Shown in pieces: positions 52,900 to 64,000 of a stretch of DNA of 64,000 bases. The translations under genes were made by a program, and so were the position numbers. The notes under the pieces were generated by a model, which was not told the DNA's origin, searched no databases, and saw only the letters and a program-made list of their open reading frames with translations. The stretch is from the NCBI GenBank assembly GCA_015698045.1, contig BLAL01000210.1, positions 21,318 to 85,317 of the forward strand, read 5' to 3'. Origin of the DNA: Rhizophagus clarus. Its lineage: Eukaryota > Glomeromycota > Glomeromycetes > Glomerales > Glomeraceae. Position 1 is the first letter of the stretch, and every line of letters begins with the position of its first letter.

Positions 52900-54300
52900 C
52901 ATATACTGGGCAGTATAATATTTTTAATAATTCAGGCAAAAATTATAGAATTTATATTATAATTTGTAATTTATATATATTTTTTCAGATTAATTTATAA
53001 TTTTAACTCAAAATTTATTTTTAATTAAAAACAAAAAATATGAATTACAATCTATGTAAAATCAATACTACATTTATGTAAAATCAAATCTAAATTCAAT
53101 AAATTGCGAATAAATCTATATTATATAAATCAATTATACTGTAAGTGGCATACTAACGAAATTAGATTTCACTTGTTCGCTTACTTATTTTCATTATATT
53201 CAAATTTGATCATTAAACGAAAGTAACATTATTAGTAACAGGTTGTTAGAAAAGGAACAATAATAAAAAAAGAATATTAGTAGAAGAAAAAGAAATAGTT
53301 AGTAGTAAAAAATGTTAGTAGGAAAGAAATAAAATAAATAAAAATTAGTAGAAGAAAATAATTAGTAGAAATTATAGAAGAAAGAAACAGTAGAAGAAAG
53401 AAAATAGAAAAATAATGTACAAGTACCCTACAACTTCATCCCTAGGTAGTCAAAAATCTCAGGTAGTTCCAGATCACAGCAAACATGAAAGATAACTATA
53501 TATATACAATAGCAATGAAGAAAAATATTAGATAGTGGAAACGTTAGTAAAATTTAAGAAAAGTAAATGATAGAAAATTCAGATATGTTAATAAGAGAAG
53601 TATTAGTAAAAGGAAGAAAGAAACGTTAGCAAGAGGACGTTAATAGAAAATATTTATAATCATATGAAAAGAGAAGTGTAGCGTTAATAAAAAATATACC
53701 TTATGTGTTCTTTTCCTGAATATAATAAAGAAAAAAATGTAAAAAAACGTCGTTAAAGAGAAGTGTAACATTAATAAAAAAATATACCTTGTGTGTTTTA
53801 CATGTTAATTTGATAATATTGTAAAAAAAAGAAAGCGGTTACAGACTTACAGTAAGCGAAAAAATTAAAGAGAAAAAAGAAAAAAAAAATAAAATGATAA
53901 TATAAACAAATAATTAAATCATGTGATCATTAAATAATAAGTTGATTATAATTGGTCAACATTTGAACAGTTACACAAATTTTAAACAATATATTTTATC
54001 ATATAGTACAGTATAATAACGAATGAAAGAATATAAAATATAGCAATAAAATTAATAAAAATTTTGCATTTTATGCATTTTACATATAATTCTGAAAAGG
54101 GTGTACCGGTTATCTATATATTTTATTTATCATTTTTTGCTACGATAATATTATCATCGTTAATATCACGAATCTTACTTTCACCTTTTAGCGTACAATC
54201 TGCAATAAAGAAGCAGAACTATTCTGGTCCGTAACCGTATCATGCGCAAAAATTTATTTTCTTGATCTTGTACGACTTAAAAATGAATTTCTTAAAATAT
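52900..54300. other. AT- and purine-rich gap
   Basis: The stretch 53250-53420 is a purine-rich run of AGTAGAAGAAAGAAA words, and similar short runs continue to 53900. No gene recognised. Confidence 0.5.
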
Positions 54301-54321
54301 TAATACTAATCTTTTTTTTTA

Positions 54322-54570
54322 GCAGCAAGTCATAGTGATCGTGGTGATTGTAGTGGTCGTGGTAGTCATAGAGGTCGTGGAGGTCGTGGTCGTAAAGGCG
54401 ATGATGATATTGACGATGGGTAAAATTTTATTAATCAAATTTAAATTATCACTTAAAATATTATTATTTTAATTTTTTTTTTATAAGTACAACATTATCC
54501 TTTCTGACAGAGATGATGGCAACGACAATGAGCTTATAGATGACTTTGCGAAGCAGATAACATGTACATA
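54322..54570 (+). pseudogene. RG-rich exon fragment, unassigned
   Basis: After a T-run ending TTTTTTTTAG the plus strand reads an Arg/Gly-rich segment (SGRGSHRGRGGRGRKGDDD) followed by a donor-like GTAAAA. A second open block (DRDDGNDNELIDDFAKQIT) follows an acceptor-like ATAAG at 54484-54488. The two blocks do not join in the same frame without a change. It may be a captured or decayed piece of an RGG-box protein gene. Identity is not established. Confidence 0.35.
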
Positions 54571-54599
54571 CACCTTTTTCAAAATTATATGTAAAATGC

Positions 54600-56790
54600 A
54601 AAAATGCAAAATTTTTATCAATTTGTATTGCTATTTTTTATTTTACAGATTATAAATATATCTTTTAATAAAATTCAAATTTTTCAGTTTATACTATACG
54701 ATAAAAATTTATTAGCGAAACGAGTGAAATAAAAAAATTGAAAATTTGCCATATTAGATACTTTTGAAAGTTAAAACAATGCCGATGGAAACCTAAAAGT
54801 GCTAAAAGTGAGGTATATATATATATATTAGTTATAGGAATAACTAAAGTAAGTAATTAATAGTTAGTGTTGGCGATTGGCGAATAGAGTATTTGCTGAC
54901 GAAGAATTTGCTGACGAAGGATAAAAGGTGACAAAGTATTGACTGATGATGAAATAATAAGATAGTGTATAGACAAGTAACGATACTCAGTCCCATACAT
55001 ATCTTAGGAGGCTAGCCTATCGTGAATAACTCACTACAGAAGAATATGTATTTTATTTGCGCATATACCTATAACACAAGGTATATAGATGGACCTGCCA
55101 GTGAAGGCACGTATGTTCAGGAAAGGTGAAGGAAGGGAATAAGATATAAATGATATTAATTACTTACCCTATTTTAGAGTAAAACAACGTGAGATATGAA
55201 AACGTTACGAAAAGAAGGACAGTAGAAGGACAGTAGAAGAAGATAGTAGAGAAAACCTAAAAAGAAGAAAGAGAAAGAATAGGGTTGGCAAGCGTTAGCA
55301 GAAGAATGGAAATACCGAGTATTTCAAATATGAAACAGTGAAATAACATAAAAGCGGCTGGGATCGCCCGACTGCTAACGCGCGATACGTATATTGCTTA
55401 CAATCTGTCGAGGTGTGACGGCCTACCCCTTACATTAAAACCATTCAGCGCGAAGCATTGAATAGCGCACTTGCCTTATAGAGCCCTAATGATATCAACA
55501 CAAAGAAATTAAAATTATAAAATCTGGCAAAATTTGAAAGAAGTTTGCGGAGGTTGATGACGAGGATCATAAGAAATGGAACGTTTTAAAGAAAGAAAGG
55601 CTCGCTTTAGATTAACCAGTTCACGACATTCTCTTTTATTGGGACGAAGACAGTTGAGTGATACGTTTAACACGACCTATAATAACAAAGAAAGGAAAAT
55701 AAAAGGGTCATCCAGGAGTACTAGATGAGCAAGTATAAACGTCACAATATTCAACAACCGCGTACAAGTATTTCGCAGGATCCTTTCAGGACTGGATGAT
55801 AATAACCATCCTGAGCGTAAGACATTTATCTTTACAACGCGTCCGCAGTCACCCTTTAGAAATCAACTCAAGCAGCTATGACCAAATATGAACCACACTC
55901 ACCTTTAGCAATATCCAAATAAACGTTGGCTTCTTTAACTTTTATCTGAAACGGAGGGTAGATTTACGGTGAGAAGTAAAGGAACGTCTACAAGCCATGA
56001 TTATTGAAGTCTGTAAAAAATATATAAATAAATAAAGGACGTAAAAGTTAGGAGGTGACATCTGGTTCGCATTCCATGTGACCCCAAGCCAACTATTCCT
56101 TGAACCCCACAGACTCCTAACTATCTTGTAAGCAGTATCATTAAAACTATGAAGCAATACTGGTATATCGTGTATATTAGATTATTGGAATATTTAAGAC
56201 AGTTTATCTTTAGTTAGACCGTAATCTTTATAATACGTGCAGTGACCAGCGTAAACTCAGGGAGCGCGTGCTTACCTTTAACAAAGATATACAAGAAGGA
56301 TATGAAAGCAATAGAGAGTGGAAAAAGAGTAAGAGAGTTATGGAAAAAATAGAAATAATATTTGAAGAAAAATATTTGTTAAAAGAGAGAAAAGAAGTTA
56401 TTTTATATTTTTAAGATAAAACGCGACAAAAATTCAGGATATTTCATGATAATCTTAAGGAAAATAACTTAATTGGTGATCAACAATGTGTTTGAAAACT
56501 AAATTGATATTAGTATAACATGACTAGTACAGTACATGACGGTTCCAAACTGGAATAAATATATCAAGTTGACTGTAATGTTGAATTTCAAACTGTAATT
56601 TAAATGATTTATAAAAAATTTCTTTTGAAGAACATTATCGATTTCTGTAAATTTCTTTTTCCATTCAAAAAGCCATCGAAAAGTTTATTTATATGAATTA
56701 TAAAATATCATATTAAATGAAAATATCAAACCATTTAAAAACTTACTTATATAATAAAGCAATAAATAGTTTATTTATATTCATATTATA
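54600..56790. other. Region without recognised gene
   Basis: Less AT-rich than its surroundings at 55340-55490 and 55780-56110. A few short ORFs occur but none is recognisable. Possibly an old retroelement or gene relic; no terminal repeats were found. Confidence 0.4.
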
Positions 56791-56815
56791 TATATATTTT
56801 TTTATAATTGATTAA

Positions 56816-56955
56816 TTATAATACTAGCTCAAAAATATTTGCCCTGGCCAATTTTAAAATATATTTGTTAGCACAAATACGTCCAGCTTCTAATGCCTCG
56901 CTAGAAAGCTGTTGATGTTCATCAGAAAGCAAATGGATACAAAGAGGAAATTCAT
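56816..56955 (-). pseudogene. RPL10: Orphan exon fragment of ribosomal protein L10 (uL16)
   Basis: On the minus strand a T-run ending ..AAATGTAG at 56956-56959 looks like a splice acceptor. It is followed by DEFPLC and [16 protein letters not shown], the highly conserved central segment of eukaryotic RPL10/uL16. Identity to the ribosomal protein ends after about 35 residues (at LK); the rest to the stop ([11 protein letters not shown]) is unrelated. Neither the N-terminal nor the C-terminal part of RPL10 is present nearby. It reads as a captured exon, possibly carried by a mobile element. Confidence 0.8.
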
Positions 56956-56979
56956 CTACATTTGAAAAAAAAAATTTGT

Positions 56980-57075
56980 AATAAAATTTTGAATAATTGA
57001 ATTTATATACACACATTGTTGTTATCAATTAAAATTTTGAATAATTGAATTTATATACACACATTGTTGTTATCA
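56980..57075. repeat. ~47-bp tandem duplication
   Basis: Two copies of a unit with TTTTGAATAATTGAATTTATA and CACACATTGTTGTTATCAAT, between the RPL10 fragment and the SANT-like gene. Confidence 0.75.
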
Positions 57076-57774
57076 ATCTATGTTGATAATGTTGGGTGGT
57101 GAAGAAGGAGGTGGTAGTGAAGAAGGAGGTGGTAGTGAAGAAGGAGGTGGTGGTGAAGAAGGAGGTGGTGGTGAAGAAGGAGGTGGTGGTGGTGGTGGCG
57201 AAGTTAGATTGATAATATTAGGTGGTGAATAAGGAGGAGGTGGTGGTGGCGGCGATGAGGGAGGAGAATAATTTAAGGGAGTTGTCGCCTGGGACGTCGC
57301 TCTCGACCTTTCGTTAATATCATAAATTATATCATAATTCGTTCCTAATAATAAAGAACAATTAATTAATAAAATTTAAATATAAAAATATTTAATATTT
57401 ATATTTGTGATATTTACTTGGTTTTTCCCAGAAATGTTCTTTAAATTCTTCGAAAAACATTTCTCCTAACATCGTTTTCTTACCCTTGGGATCGCCATCT
57501 ACATATTTTTTCATTTTCTGATAAAATCATGTCATGTTTAGTATTTATATTAGTGATACGAAATATTTTATTTATATACCTTATAAGCACGCACTAATCC
57601 GTAGAATTTTTCTTTACACTTTTTTCCTGAATAATCTGTTCCAAATTTAATATTTATTTCACTCGCAAGAGTTTTCCAGTAATTGTATCTCATGTTATTA
57701 TTTAATTGATGATAATTTTCATTTTCACTTTTTCTTTTTTCAATTAAGTAATTTAACTGATCTTTGGACCACAT
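57073..57774 (-). CDS. Small SANT/Myb-like DNA-binding protein with proline-rich tail
   Basis: Three exons (57774-57580, 57517-57418, 57344-57073) join in phase to 188 aa. The N-terminus MWSKDQLNYLIEKRKSE..NMRYNYWKTLASEIN..GKKCKEKFYGLVRAYK has the spaced Trp residues and helices of a Myb/SANT-like (trihelix/MADF-type) DNA-binding domain. The C-terminal half is made of SSPPPP and SPPNIINLTS repeats, encoded by a GGAGGTGGTGAAGAA repeat on the plus strand. Such proteins occur as accessory ORFs of DNA transposons and as fungal transcription factors; which applies is unknown. The frame is intact. Confidence 0.65.
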
Positions 57775-57779
57775 TGTAG

Positions 57780-58210
57780 AAAAGATAAAAAACTCGTAAA
57801 AAAACAATTGTTAGGTTGATAAAATTTGTTATCCTTTTAGAATAGAAAAGATAAAAAATCTCGTAAAAAACAATTGTTAGGTTAATAAAATTTGTTATCC
57901 TTTTATAAGAATTTGATCGAATTTATTACTGGTCTATATCATTTCTTCGTTGTATTCATTAATTTGTCCTATTCTTTTGCGATTTAATCATATGAATCAT
58001 TAAAGTCTAATAAATTACTACGTCTACAACCTTACTATATTCGTTATAATAAACAAAAGGATGGAATGACATAATACTTTGGAGACATTATTCGTTTTGC
58101 GATTTAATCATATGAATCATTAGTCTTAAAATAAATTACTACGCCTACAACCTTACTTTATTCGTTATAATAAACAAAAGGATGGAATGACATAATACTT
58201 TGGAGACAAT
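57780..58210. repeat. Two local tandem duplications
   Basis: A ~62-bp unit (AGATAAAAAACTCGTAAAAA..CAATTGTTAGGTTRATAAAA) is duplicated at 57780-57902. A ~120-bp unit (TTGCGATTTAATCATATGAA..GGATGGAATGACATAATAC) is duplicated at 57976-58207. Both lie upstream of the SANT-like gene. No other gene is seen to 58740. Confidence 0.8.
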
Positions 58211-58760
58211 GTTACATCAAAAATTCCCTATTAATTGTAACACGATTTAATATAATGAAATAACTAGACATGTCGCGGGCTTGTCACGGTTGTATCGCGG
58301 TAAACTATTAATAAAAAAATGAGTTATATCGTGGGTGTATCGCGGGTGGGTCAGTTGAAGGCTTATATTCGAAGATTTTAATGTGAAAACTTATTACAAA
58401 TAATACAATATTACAATATCAATTATTCTGAGTTACGACAACTTTAAATAAATAAAATTTATTCATTTTCATATACATTGATGAATTCGTTCAACAAGTC
58501 CTCTACATCTTAGTCGAAATTTCCTCTCTCTCCCTCACTTTCATCATTATTAATATTATTTTTCGTAATCATCATTTTCAGAATCGTCATCCATTATATA
58601 AAAAGGTTTCGGTTTTCGCCATTAGATTTCGTCACAATTTTCCTATCAAATGATCAAATTGTACTATGTTTCACCACATTTTATCGTTCTAATCACATTT
58701 TATTAAAAACAAGTTTGAAATTTTTTACACCGTTACGTAATTTGCATGGCTGCATTTTAT

Positions 58761-61700
58761 TTATAAATTAAATTTTCTATTTAAAGGTATTATTGATAGG
58801 TAATTTTGTTTTCCAATTGTAACATATTTAAATTTTGTAGCTCTACATAATATTCTATGAACCGGTAGCAATGAATCACAGCCTTCCTCATAGTATTCAG
58901 TTCTCCACAATTCCGTATTTGATATGTCTGGTCTCATAAAGTTATGTTTAAATCGAATATCAGAGGAAGGTGCACATTTATACCATTTCACGTATGCTAG
59001 AAGATGTGTTTTGGGTCCTTCAGGAAATCTAAGCGTATGCTCAAAGTAATATTGTACTTCACCCGGGTATGCATCAATTGATTCATCATTAGCTGCTTTC
59101 CATTTTGCAAATATGGTCGCATTTCTTTCTTGTAGACTTGATATCATAGACCCAAATATTTCAGCGCCAATTTGCAATCTTGCGTGCTGATTAACTACCA
59201 GGTCCATAAATCCTAATATTTCTTCTTGTTCTTTTTCATATAATATAGAATACCATTCACATAGAAAATTGCGCAATTCTAAAGGCATAATAACTTTGAA
59301 ATATGAAGGCTTAAGCATTTGACCTGGTAATGTCTCAGTACCATATATCTTGGAAAACGTAGATATATTGTGTCTCATAGATAGAAAATGCTGCAATTCT
59401 TCCCTTTCTTCTGTGAGGGCCAAACTACCTACAGTCTTTCTTGCCATAAGAAGGCAAAGAGATTTATCAAGAAGACCAGATGTCCATTTGCACGTTAAGT
59501 GATAATCTACAAGAGTATTCTTGAGGACGATTTTCATAAGTTCAGGCTCTATTTGTCGATTACTGTTAGGATACGATCCTAAATAATAAGAAATATACAT
59601 TTATTAAAAAATTTAAGAGATATCGATGTAAAGTCAGGACTTTACCTATATATCCATTAAGTCTCTCAAATGGAAAAAGCCAATAACTATATATAGGACC
59701 ATAATCACGACAACAATCAGGAATGTGAAGCGCCAAATGTATGTTACTTGTTATGAATTCTGGCCCATATGTGTTTTTCTATGAGGTGAGCCATGTCTTT
59801 TAACCTTTCTTGTGCTTCTTTTAAATCATCTTCGGTAATGAATCTTGCTGCCAAAAGATTACATGCCCGAACAAAATGGCCCTAAAATCTTTCTATCGCT
59901 ATTGTCTAGCATATTCCATAGAATATTAGTCGAATAGATCATGATGAAAGTTTTCCATTGATCAGCAGTCAAATTAGAAAAGCCATCGTTTCCAATAGCA
60001 ATTTTTGGAGGAATGCGACCGATGTCAGAAGGTAATTCAACGTGATCCATTCTTTGTTGTGCTACCCGAAGTTGTTCCATACTTAATTTTCCCTGATTCA
60101 CAAAAATTGATTTGATTATCCATTTTGCTACACCAAGGAAAAGGCAATGCATTGGATCCACTGCAGCAAAACGTATAGGATCCATATACGGAAGACGAAG
60201 CAATTCAGACCAGCGCACACCATGCTTTTTGAAATGATTATCTCTAGAATTCTTCAAATTACATTGCAACCATTCATGAGCATATTTCTTATGTGATTCT
60301 GCGGTACTTATCTCATAGTTGTGATCCCCTCCATAGTGAGTTTTATTATATTCTCCACTATAAATACTACGTTTCTCACATCTATGGCATTTCATTACTG
60401 CAGATGCATGACCAAACAACTTTCGTGTAGCTGGTATATCAGATGATCCAACAATCAATGCAACCTTTATATTTAAACCACCAGGACACTGGTATGTTTT
60501 GGTACTTTCCAACCCTTCCAAAGTTTTAAAAATTTGTCTACAATAGAGGCCAAATAATGATTGATACGTTCTAATCCTACCTCTTTTGGTCCTTGGTAAA
60601 AAACCCAAATATATAATGTTTTCAGGCTTATTTCTTTCCGATCTTGGAAGGTTGCATATAGATGCATATATTGCACCAGTACTGTGTTGTGTGTAGGTAA
60701 ATGGCTGGAACCAGTCAAGATTAAAGAGAAGACCTAGATGGCTTGTGGCAGTTTCTGGCGTAAAAAGGTACTGCCATCAAATGGAAATGTTTTCCATACT
60801 TTTCCATCATAAATATCTGAATAGATATCTCCTTTTCTTTGAAATCCTGATGGTTTCAACATATTTTCAAAACCAGGTCGTTGATATAACATACTCAATT
60901 GCTGACAAATGCTTGGTTTAGGATAAAGACTACGTGGCACAGCAATTGTTTCTCCTTTACGTTTTTTAAGAACAGTAAGCAGATTGTTGCATTGGTTACG
61001 ACGACTTGGTGTTGGATTATCTGGAAATTCTTCATGTAGGCAATTCTTAATGGTGACTTTTCCTTCTTTCTTATATGTGACAATATCTTCAACATTATGC
61101 ATTTTATGACAATTATTGCATACAGCTAACTGCATTTTTGGTTGCAAAATATTCAAATATCCTTTTGCCTTAAATAAGGAGTTAGGAAATTTTTTGAATT
61201 GTGAATTATTTAAACAAGTAAGTACAATATGTAAGAATTTTATTAACGCTTCAATTGCCGTGTCAGTAAGGCGAAATCTTTGTTGGAATTTAAATAGCCA
61301 TAGAATTATTTCAGTTTCCAACGAATCATTTAAGTTTTCCATCACAAACACTTCATCGCTATCAAATTTGGGAGATGTGAAAATATTTTCACCTTCATTT
61401 CTTCTTCCTGATCTGTATTATCATCTGTCTCTTCTTCATTTTCATAATTATCATCATCATTTTTATCAAGTTTAGATGCAGGAACACGAAAGTTTGATGA
61501 AAATGTGTTTATATTTTCTTCTTCATTTAATTGAAAAGAATCAGGGAATGAATCAGGAAAAGAATCAGGCGGTATACCTTCTTCATTATCTGAATTATTT
61601 AATTGGAAAGAATCAGGGTCATCTATTTTCCGCTTTTTTGAATTTGTTCTGGTGAGATTTTGTTCACTTGTCATAATGGCATTTTCTTGATCTTTTCTAT

Positions 61701-61899
61701 TATGGTTTAACTTCCATAGGCGTTTGTCTTTTGCATGTTTCTTTAGAGTACGAGGGTCAACTTCTTCACCATTACAAAGAATACAATTACATGCATACAA
61801 ATACTTCTTTTTGGGCTTTAATAAATCAGCAACAGAGGTTTCATTTTTACAATTTTTATTATGTTTTATTAAATCGGCTACTGAAGTTTTATTACTCAT
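58761..61899 (-). pseudogene. TNP2-like (EnSpm/CACTA) transposase with several frameshifts
   Basis: Begins MSNKTSVADLIKHNKN at 61899. The acidic N-terminal part has repeated DSF/PDSF words. The core holds a Cys/His cluster (VCNNCHKMH), the transposase_21-type block AAVDPMHCLFLGVAKWIIKS (about 60130) and a DUF4218-like C-terminal part (HIPDCCRDYGPIYSYWLFPFE, then an in-phase intron 59579-59645, then SYPNSNRQIEPELMK). The body is about 1000 aa. Frame breaks occur near 61385, at the T-run 60762-60766, near 59876 and near 59770; three of the four lie in single-base runs. Between breaks there are no stops, so it is either very young decay or sequencing error. Expected role: cut-and-paste transposition. 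Confidence 0.75.
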
Positions 61900-62217
61900 T
61901 TTGCTAAAATATATTTACTAAAATATATGAAAAAGTTTAGAATATTTAGACAGCTATTCAAATGAAGTATAATTCTTTCAGGATCAGATTCGCGTTGAAT
62001 TCTTTTAAATCGGATTGCGTAATCAGGATCAGGTTCGCGTTTGATCAGATTCGCGTGAGGAAACCTTCGGAATCAGATTCGCGTAAGGGAATCCTCGGAA
62101 TTTTCCAGGATCAGGTTCGCGTAGTTGCACCTGAAATCTATATAAATATGCAACCTTTTCGCGTTCTGAAAACTCTTCTTCTCATTCAAAGTTTTGCATT
62201 CAACTGAAATATAAGTA
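61900..62217. promoter_or_regulatory. Divergent promoter with five copies of GATCAGRTTCGCGT
   Basis: The region between the minus-strand transposase (ATG 61899) and the plus-strand polyserine gene (ATG 62218) has five direct copies of a 14-bp word: 61982-61995, 62027-62040, 62043-62056, 62071-62084 (A for the first G) and 62109-62122. A weaker sixth lies near 62010. All are on the same strand. Spacing is 16-45 bp. It is likely a binding site array for a regulator or transposon protein. Confidence 0.7.
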
Positions 62218-63418
62218 ATGATGGACAGGGACAGTGATCAGGAATCTGTAAGCTCTTCCTCTTCCTCTTCCTCTTCCTCTTCCGCTTCCGCTTCCTCTTC
62301 CTCTTCCTCATCATCATCGTCAGCTGCTTCGTATAAAACGATTAAAGCAAGTATTATTTATTATTTATTTATCATTTATGGTTTTTTTTTCATTCTATTT
62401 ACGTTTATCTATTATTCTATAGAAAGAAGTCTATATATGGGTAGACTCGGAATTAAGAGATACTTATAAAATAGACGAGGAACGGACTTGGGTAGAGCAA
62501 AAGGAAAACATAGTAACAAAACTATTGCCGCCTTTGTACAAGCTCATGAATAAAAAATATAATATTACAAACGGCAAGTTACTAAAAATTTTGTACGGAC
62601 GATGGCGTTCTCGGCATCGTGTAAATAACATTAAAATCAAGGAGAAGAAAGAATAAAACAAGATAAGAGAAGGGCAAAAAAGAATTCGAGGATGCAAGAC
62701 GTAAGTAAATATTCAATTAATGTGAAATGAAAAGTTAGTAGTTAACTATCAATTACATTACTAGAAAAAAAAAAGAAGAACAAAAGCAACAAACTATTTA
62801 ATAGAAGGTAAAGATAAGTATATTGTCAGGTATCCAGAAGAAGACCTTGTAAAAATTCTTAAAGATTCGGGTTACCACTCGGAAGAGTGGGAAGAAACAG
62901 ATCCTGAGGAAGATTGGACTGTTATCCGACCTGCAGTAGTTGAAGATGGTGAAGTTATTGAGGAAGCCGTTAAAGAAAAGTCAACATCAGTATACATTTA
63001 TGATAAATGGTGGCGTTCTTCTGCAGTATGTATATTTATTATTTTATTAGTTTATTTATCAAAAACACTAATAGTAATTTATTTATTTAAGCTTTTACGA
63101 TTATTACACGACCGAATTGATCTGACGGTCGAATTATTAAGGAAAAAACCACCAACTTTAAACCCTAAAAAAGCTGACAACATATCTGCATCTAGCGTAC
63201 CACCTATGGGTGCACCAAACTGGTGTTTAAATCAAGAGTCGCTCAAACAGTTTAACCATTCAAGTGTTGATATTCCGATATACGATTATGATACCGATGA
63301 TAACTACAATAAAGACAAAGAAGAAATCCCAAATAGAACTAATTCAAATAGTAGAAAGAAGAGAAAAACTAAAAAAAAACCCAAAACAAAGAGAACCAAA
63401 AAACATAAATCAAAATAA
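62218..63418 (+). pseudogene. Polyserine/Lys-rich protein gene divergent to the transposase
   Basis: Exon 1 (62218-62350) encodes MMDRDSDQESV and a run of about 25 Ser/Ala. Later exons are about 62427-62700 (KVYIWVDSELRDTYKIDEER..LLKILYGRWRSRHRVNN), 62765-63025 (YLIEGKDKYIVRYPEEDLVK..IYDKWWRSS) and 63092-63418, ending in a strongly basic tail (KKRKTKKKPKTKRTKKHK). A TAA at 62654-62656 and an A-run length mismatch at 62765-62774 break the frame. No known domain. The basic tail and position beside a transposase suggest a DNA-binding accessory protein (a TNPA-like role), which is inference. Confidence 0.5.
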
Positions 63419-63535
63419 TTCAATAATTTTTTTTTCTAATTCAAATAGAAGAAAAGAAGAGAAAAACTAAAAAAAAAACAAAATAAAGAGAACCAAAAAG
63501 CATAAATCAAAATAATTCAATAATTTTCTTTTTAC
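63340..63535. repeat. ~97-bp tandem duplication of the gene 3' end
   Basis: The last codons, stop and 3' flank of the polyserine gene (AATTCAAATAGTAGAAAGAA..CATAAATCAAAATAATTCAA) are repeated directly after it, with small differences. Confidence 0.85.
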
Positions 63536-63844
63536 TCATTAAATCTAGTCTTAAATAGATTTATGTTATTTGATTATATAATAAATTGAATCAATCATCC
63601 GTATGCAGTTTAATTAAAAGTTAATCAAAAATTTAATAAGCTAGGTTCAAAATTGATTTGTGTTTACGTTTATTTTTAAAAAAAACTTTAATTGAAACAA
63701 ATTTAATCTAATCCGTTCTGCATGCGAGACAATGTATTTCTATTTATTTGTTACATATCAGATATATTAGAGGATTAATTTATAATTTGAAAATACGTAA
63801 TGACTAATAACAAACATGTGATCCGATTATTATCATTTAAAAAA

Positions 63845-63995
63845 TCGTACAAATATCGGGTAACCGATATATATTAGCCAACATATCGGGGACTAAAAGT
63901 TTAAATATCGGGGTCTTTGATAATTATAATTTTAGACATATTTTGAGATGTGACAAATCGGGTGTCCGATATGTATAAAAACCCGATATGTATCT
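63845..63995. repeat. ATATCGGG palindromic repeats (right cluster)
   Basis: Words AATATCGGGTAACCGATAT, CATATCGGGG, AATATCGGGG, AAATCGGGTGTCCGATATGT and ACCCGATATGT lie within 150 bp, up to the window end. They match the cluster at 52560-52895. Confidence 0.8.
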
Positions 63996-64000
63996 GATTA

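Noticed and set aside
55340..55490. Less AT-rich patch as LTR or rRNA/tRNA
   Set aside because: No direct long repeats, no primer-binding or polypurine pair, and no cloverleaf or conserved rRNA segment could be recognised.
56816..57028. A functional RPL10 gene
   Set aside because: Only about 35 conserved residues are present; the N- and C-terminal parts are missing and the frame ends soon after.
62218..62340. Polyserine repeat as a bare microsatellite
   Set aside because: Although TCTTCC-rich, it is in frame with an upstream ATG and joins downstream coding exons, so it is treated as part of a gene.

Overview
The window looks like nuclear DNA of an AT-rich, transposon-laden filamentous fungus. 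The short spliceosomal introns (mostly 50-120 bp, GT..AG), a slicer-type Argonaute and the particular transposon families (CGGBP1-like hAT, Tigger/pogo, DUF7869 transposase, TNP2-like and Plavaka-like transposases) fit an arbuscular mycorrhizal fungus such as Rhizophagus. That placement is inference, not proof. No tRNA, rRNA or CRISPR was seen.

Layout. 1-3.5 kb: a 617-bp tandem repeat whose second copy carries a 2.4 kb TIR element. 4.8-5.8 kb: a Tc1-like remnant with a MULE-type MITE inside its TIR, ending 101 bp before PEX6. 5.9-19.05 kb is the host gene island: PEX6 (+, 10 exons), Argonaute (+, 13 exons) and MCM2 (-, 16 exons). All three could be spliced in silico with every phase agreeing (1189, 879 and 895 aa). 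20.2-24.8 kb: a DUF7869 transposase element, cut just before its stop codon by a non-autonomous hAT-like element. 24.9-28.0 kb: a decayed element with TTA target duplications and a C-terminal C2H2 finger. 28.8-32.4 kb: decayed transposase relics. 32.4-35.1 kb: a Tigger element. 35.2-37.6 kb: a hAT element with a transposase. 38.2-45.6 kb: a 7.35 kb non-autonomous hAT-like element. 46.6-52.5 kb: two decayed mobile-type genes, one of them Plavaka-like. 52.5-64 kb: a region with ATATCGGG palindromes at both ends, holding an orphan RPL10 exon fragment, a small SANT-like gene, a TNP2-like transposase and a divergent polyserine gene that shares a 14-bp-motif promoter with it.

The most unusual signal is a modular family of non-autonomous DNA transposons at 1.1-3.5, 20.7-22.6 and 38.2-45.6 kb. 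Each carries tandem arrays of units that look like a 40-45 nt exon flanked by a perfect 3' splice acceptor (T-run then TAG) and a 5' splice donor (GTAAG/GTGAG). The arrays are homologous between elements although the TIRs differ. A second global signal is that almost every premature stop in the decayed elements can be explained by C-to-T change (CAA/CAG to TAA/TAG, CGA or TGG to TGA), as expected from RIP-like mutation or methyl-cytosine deamination.
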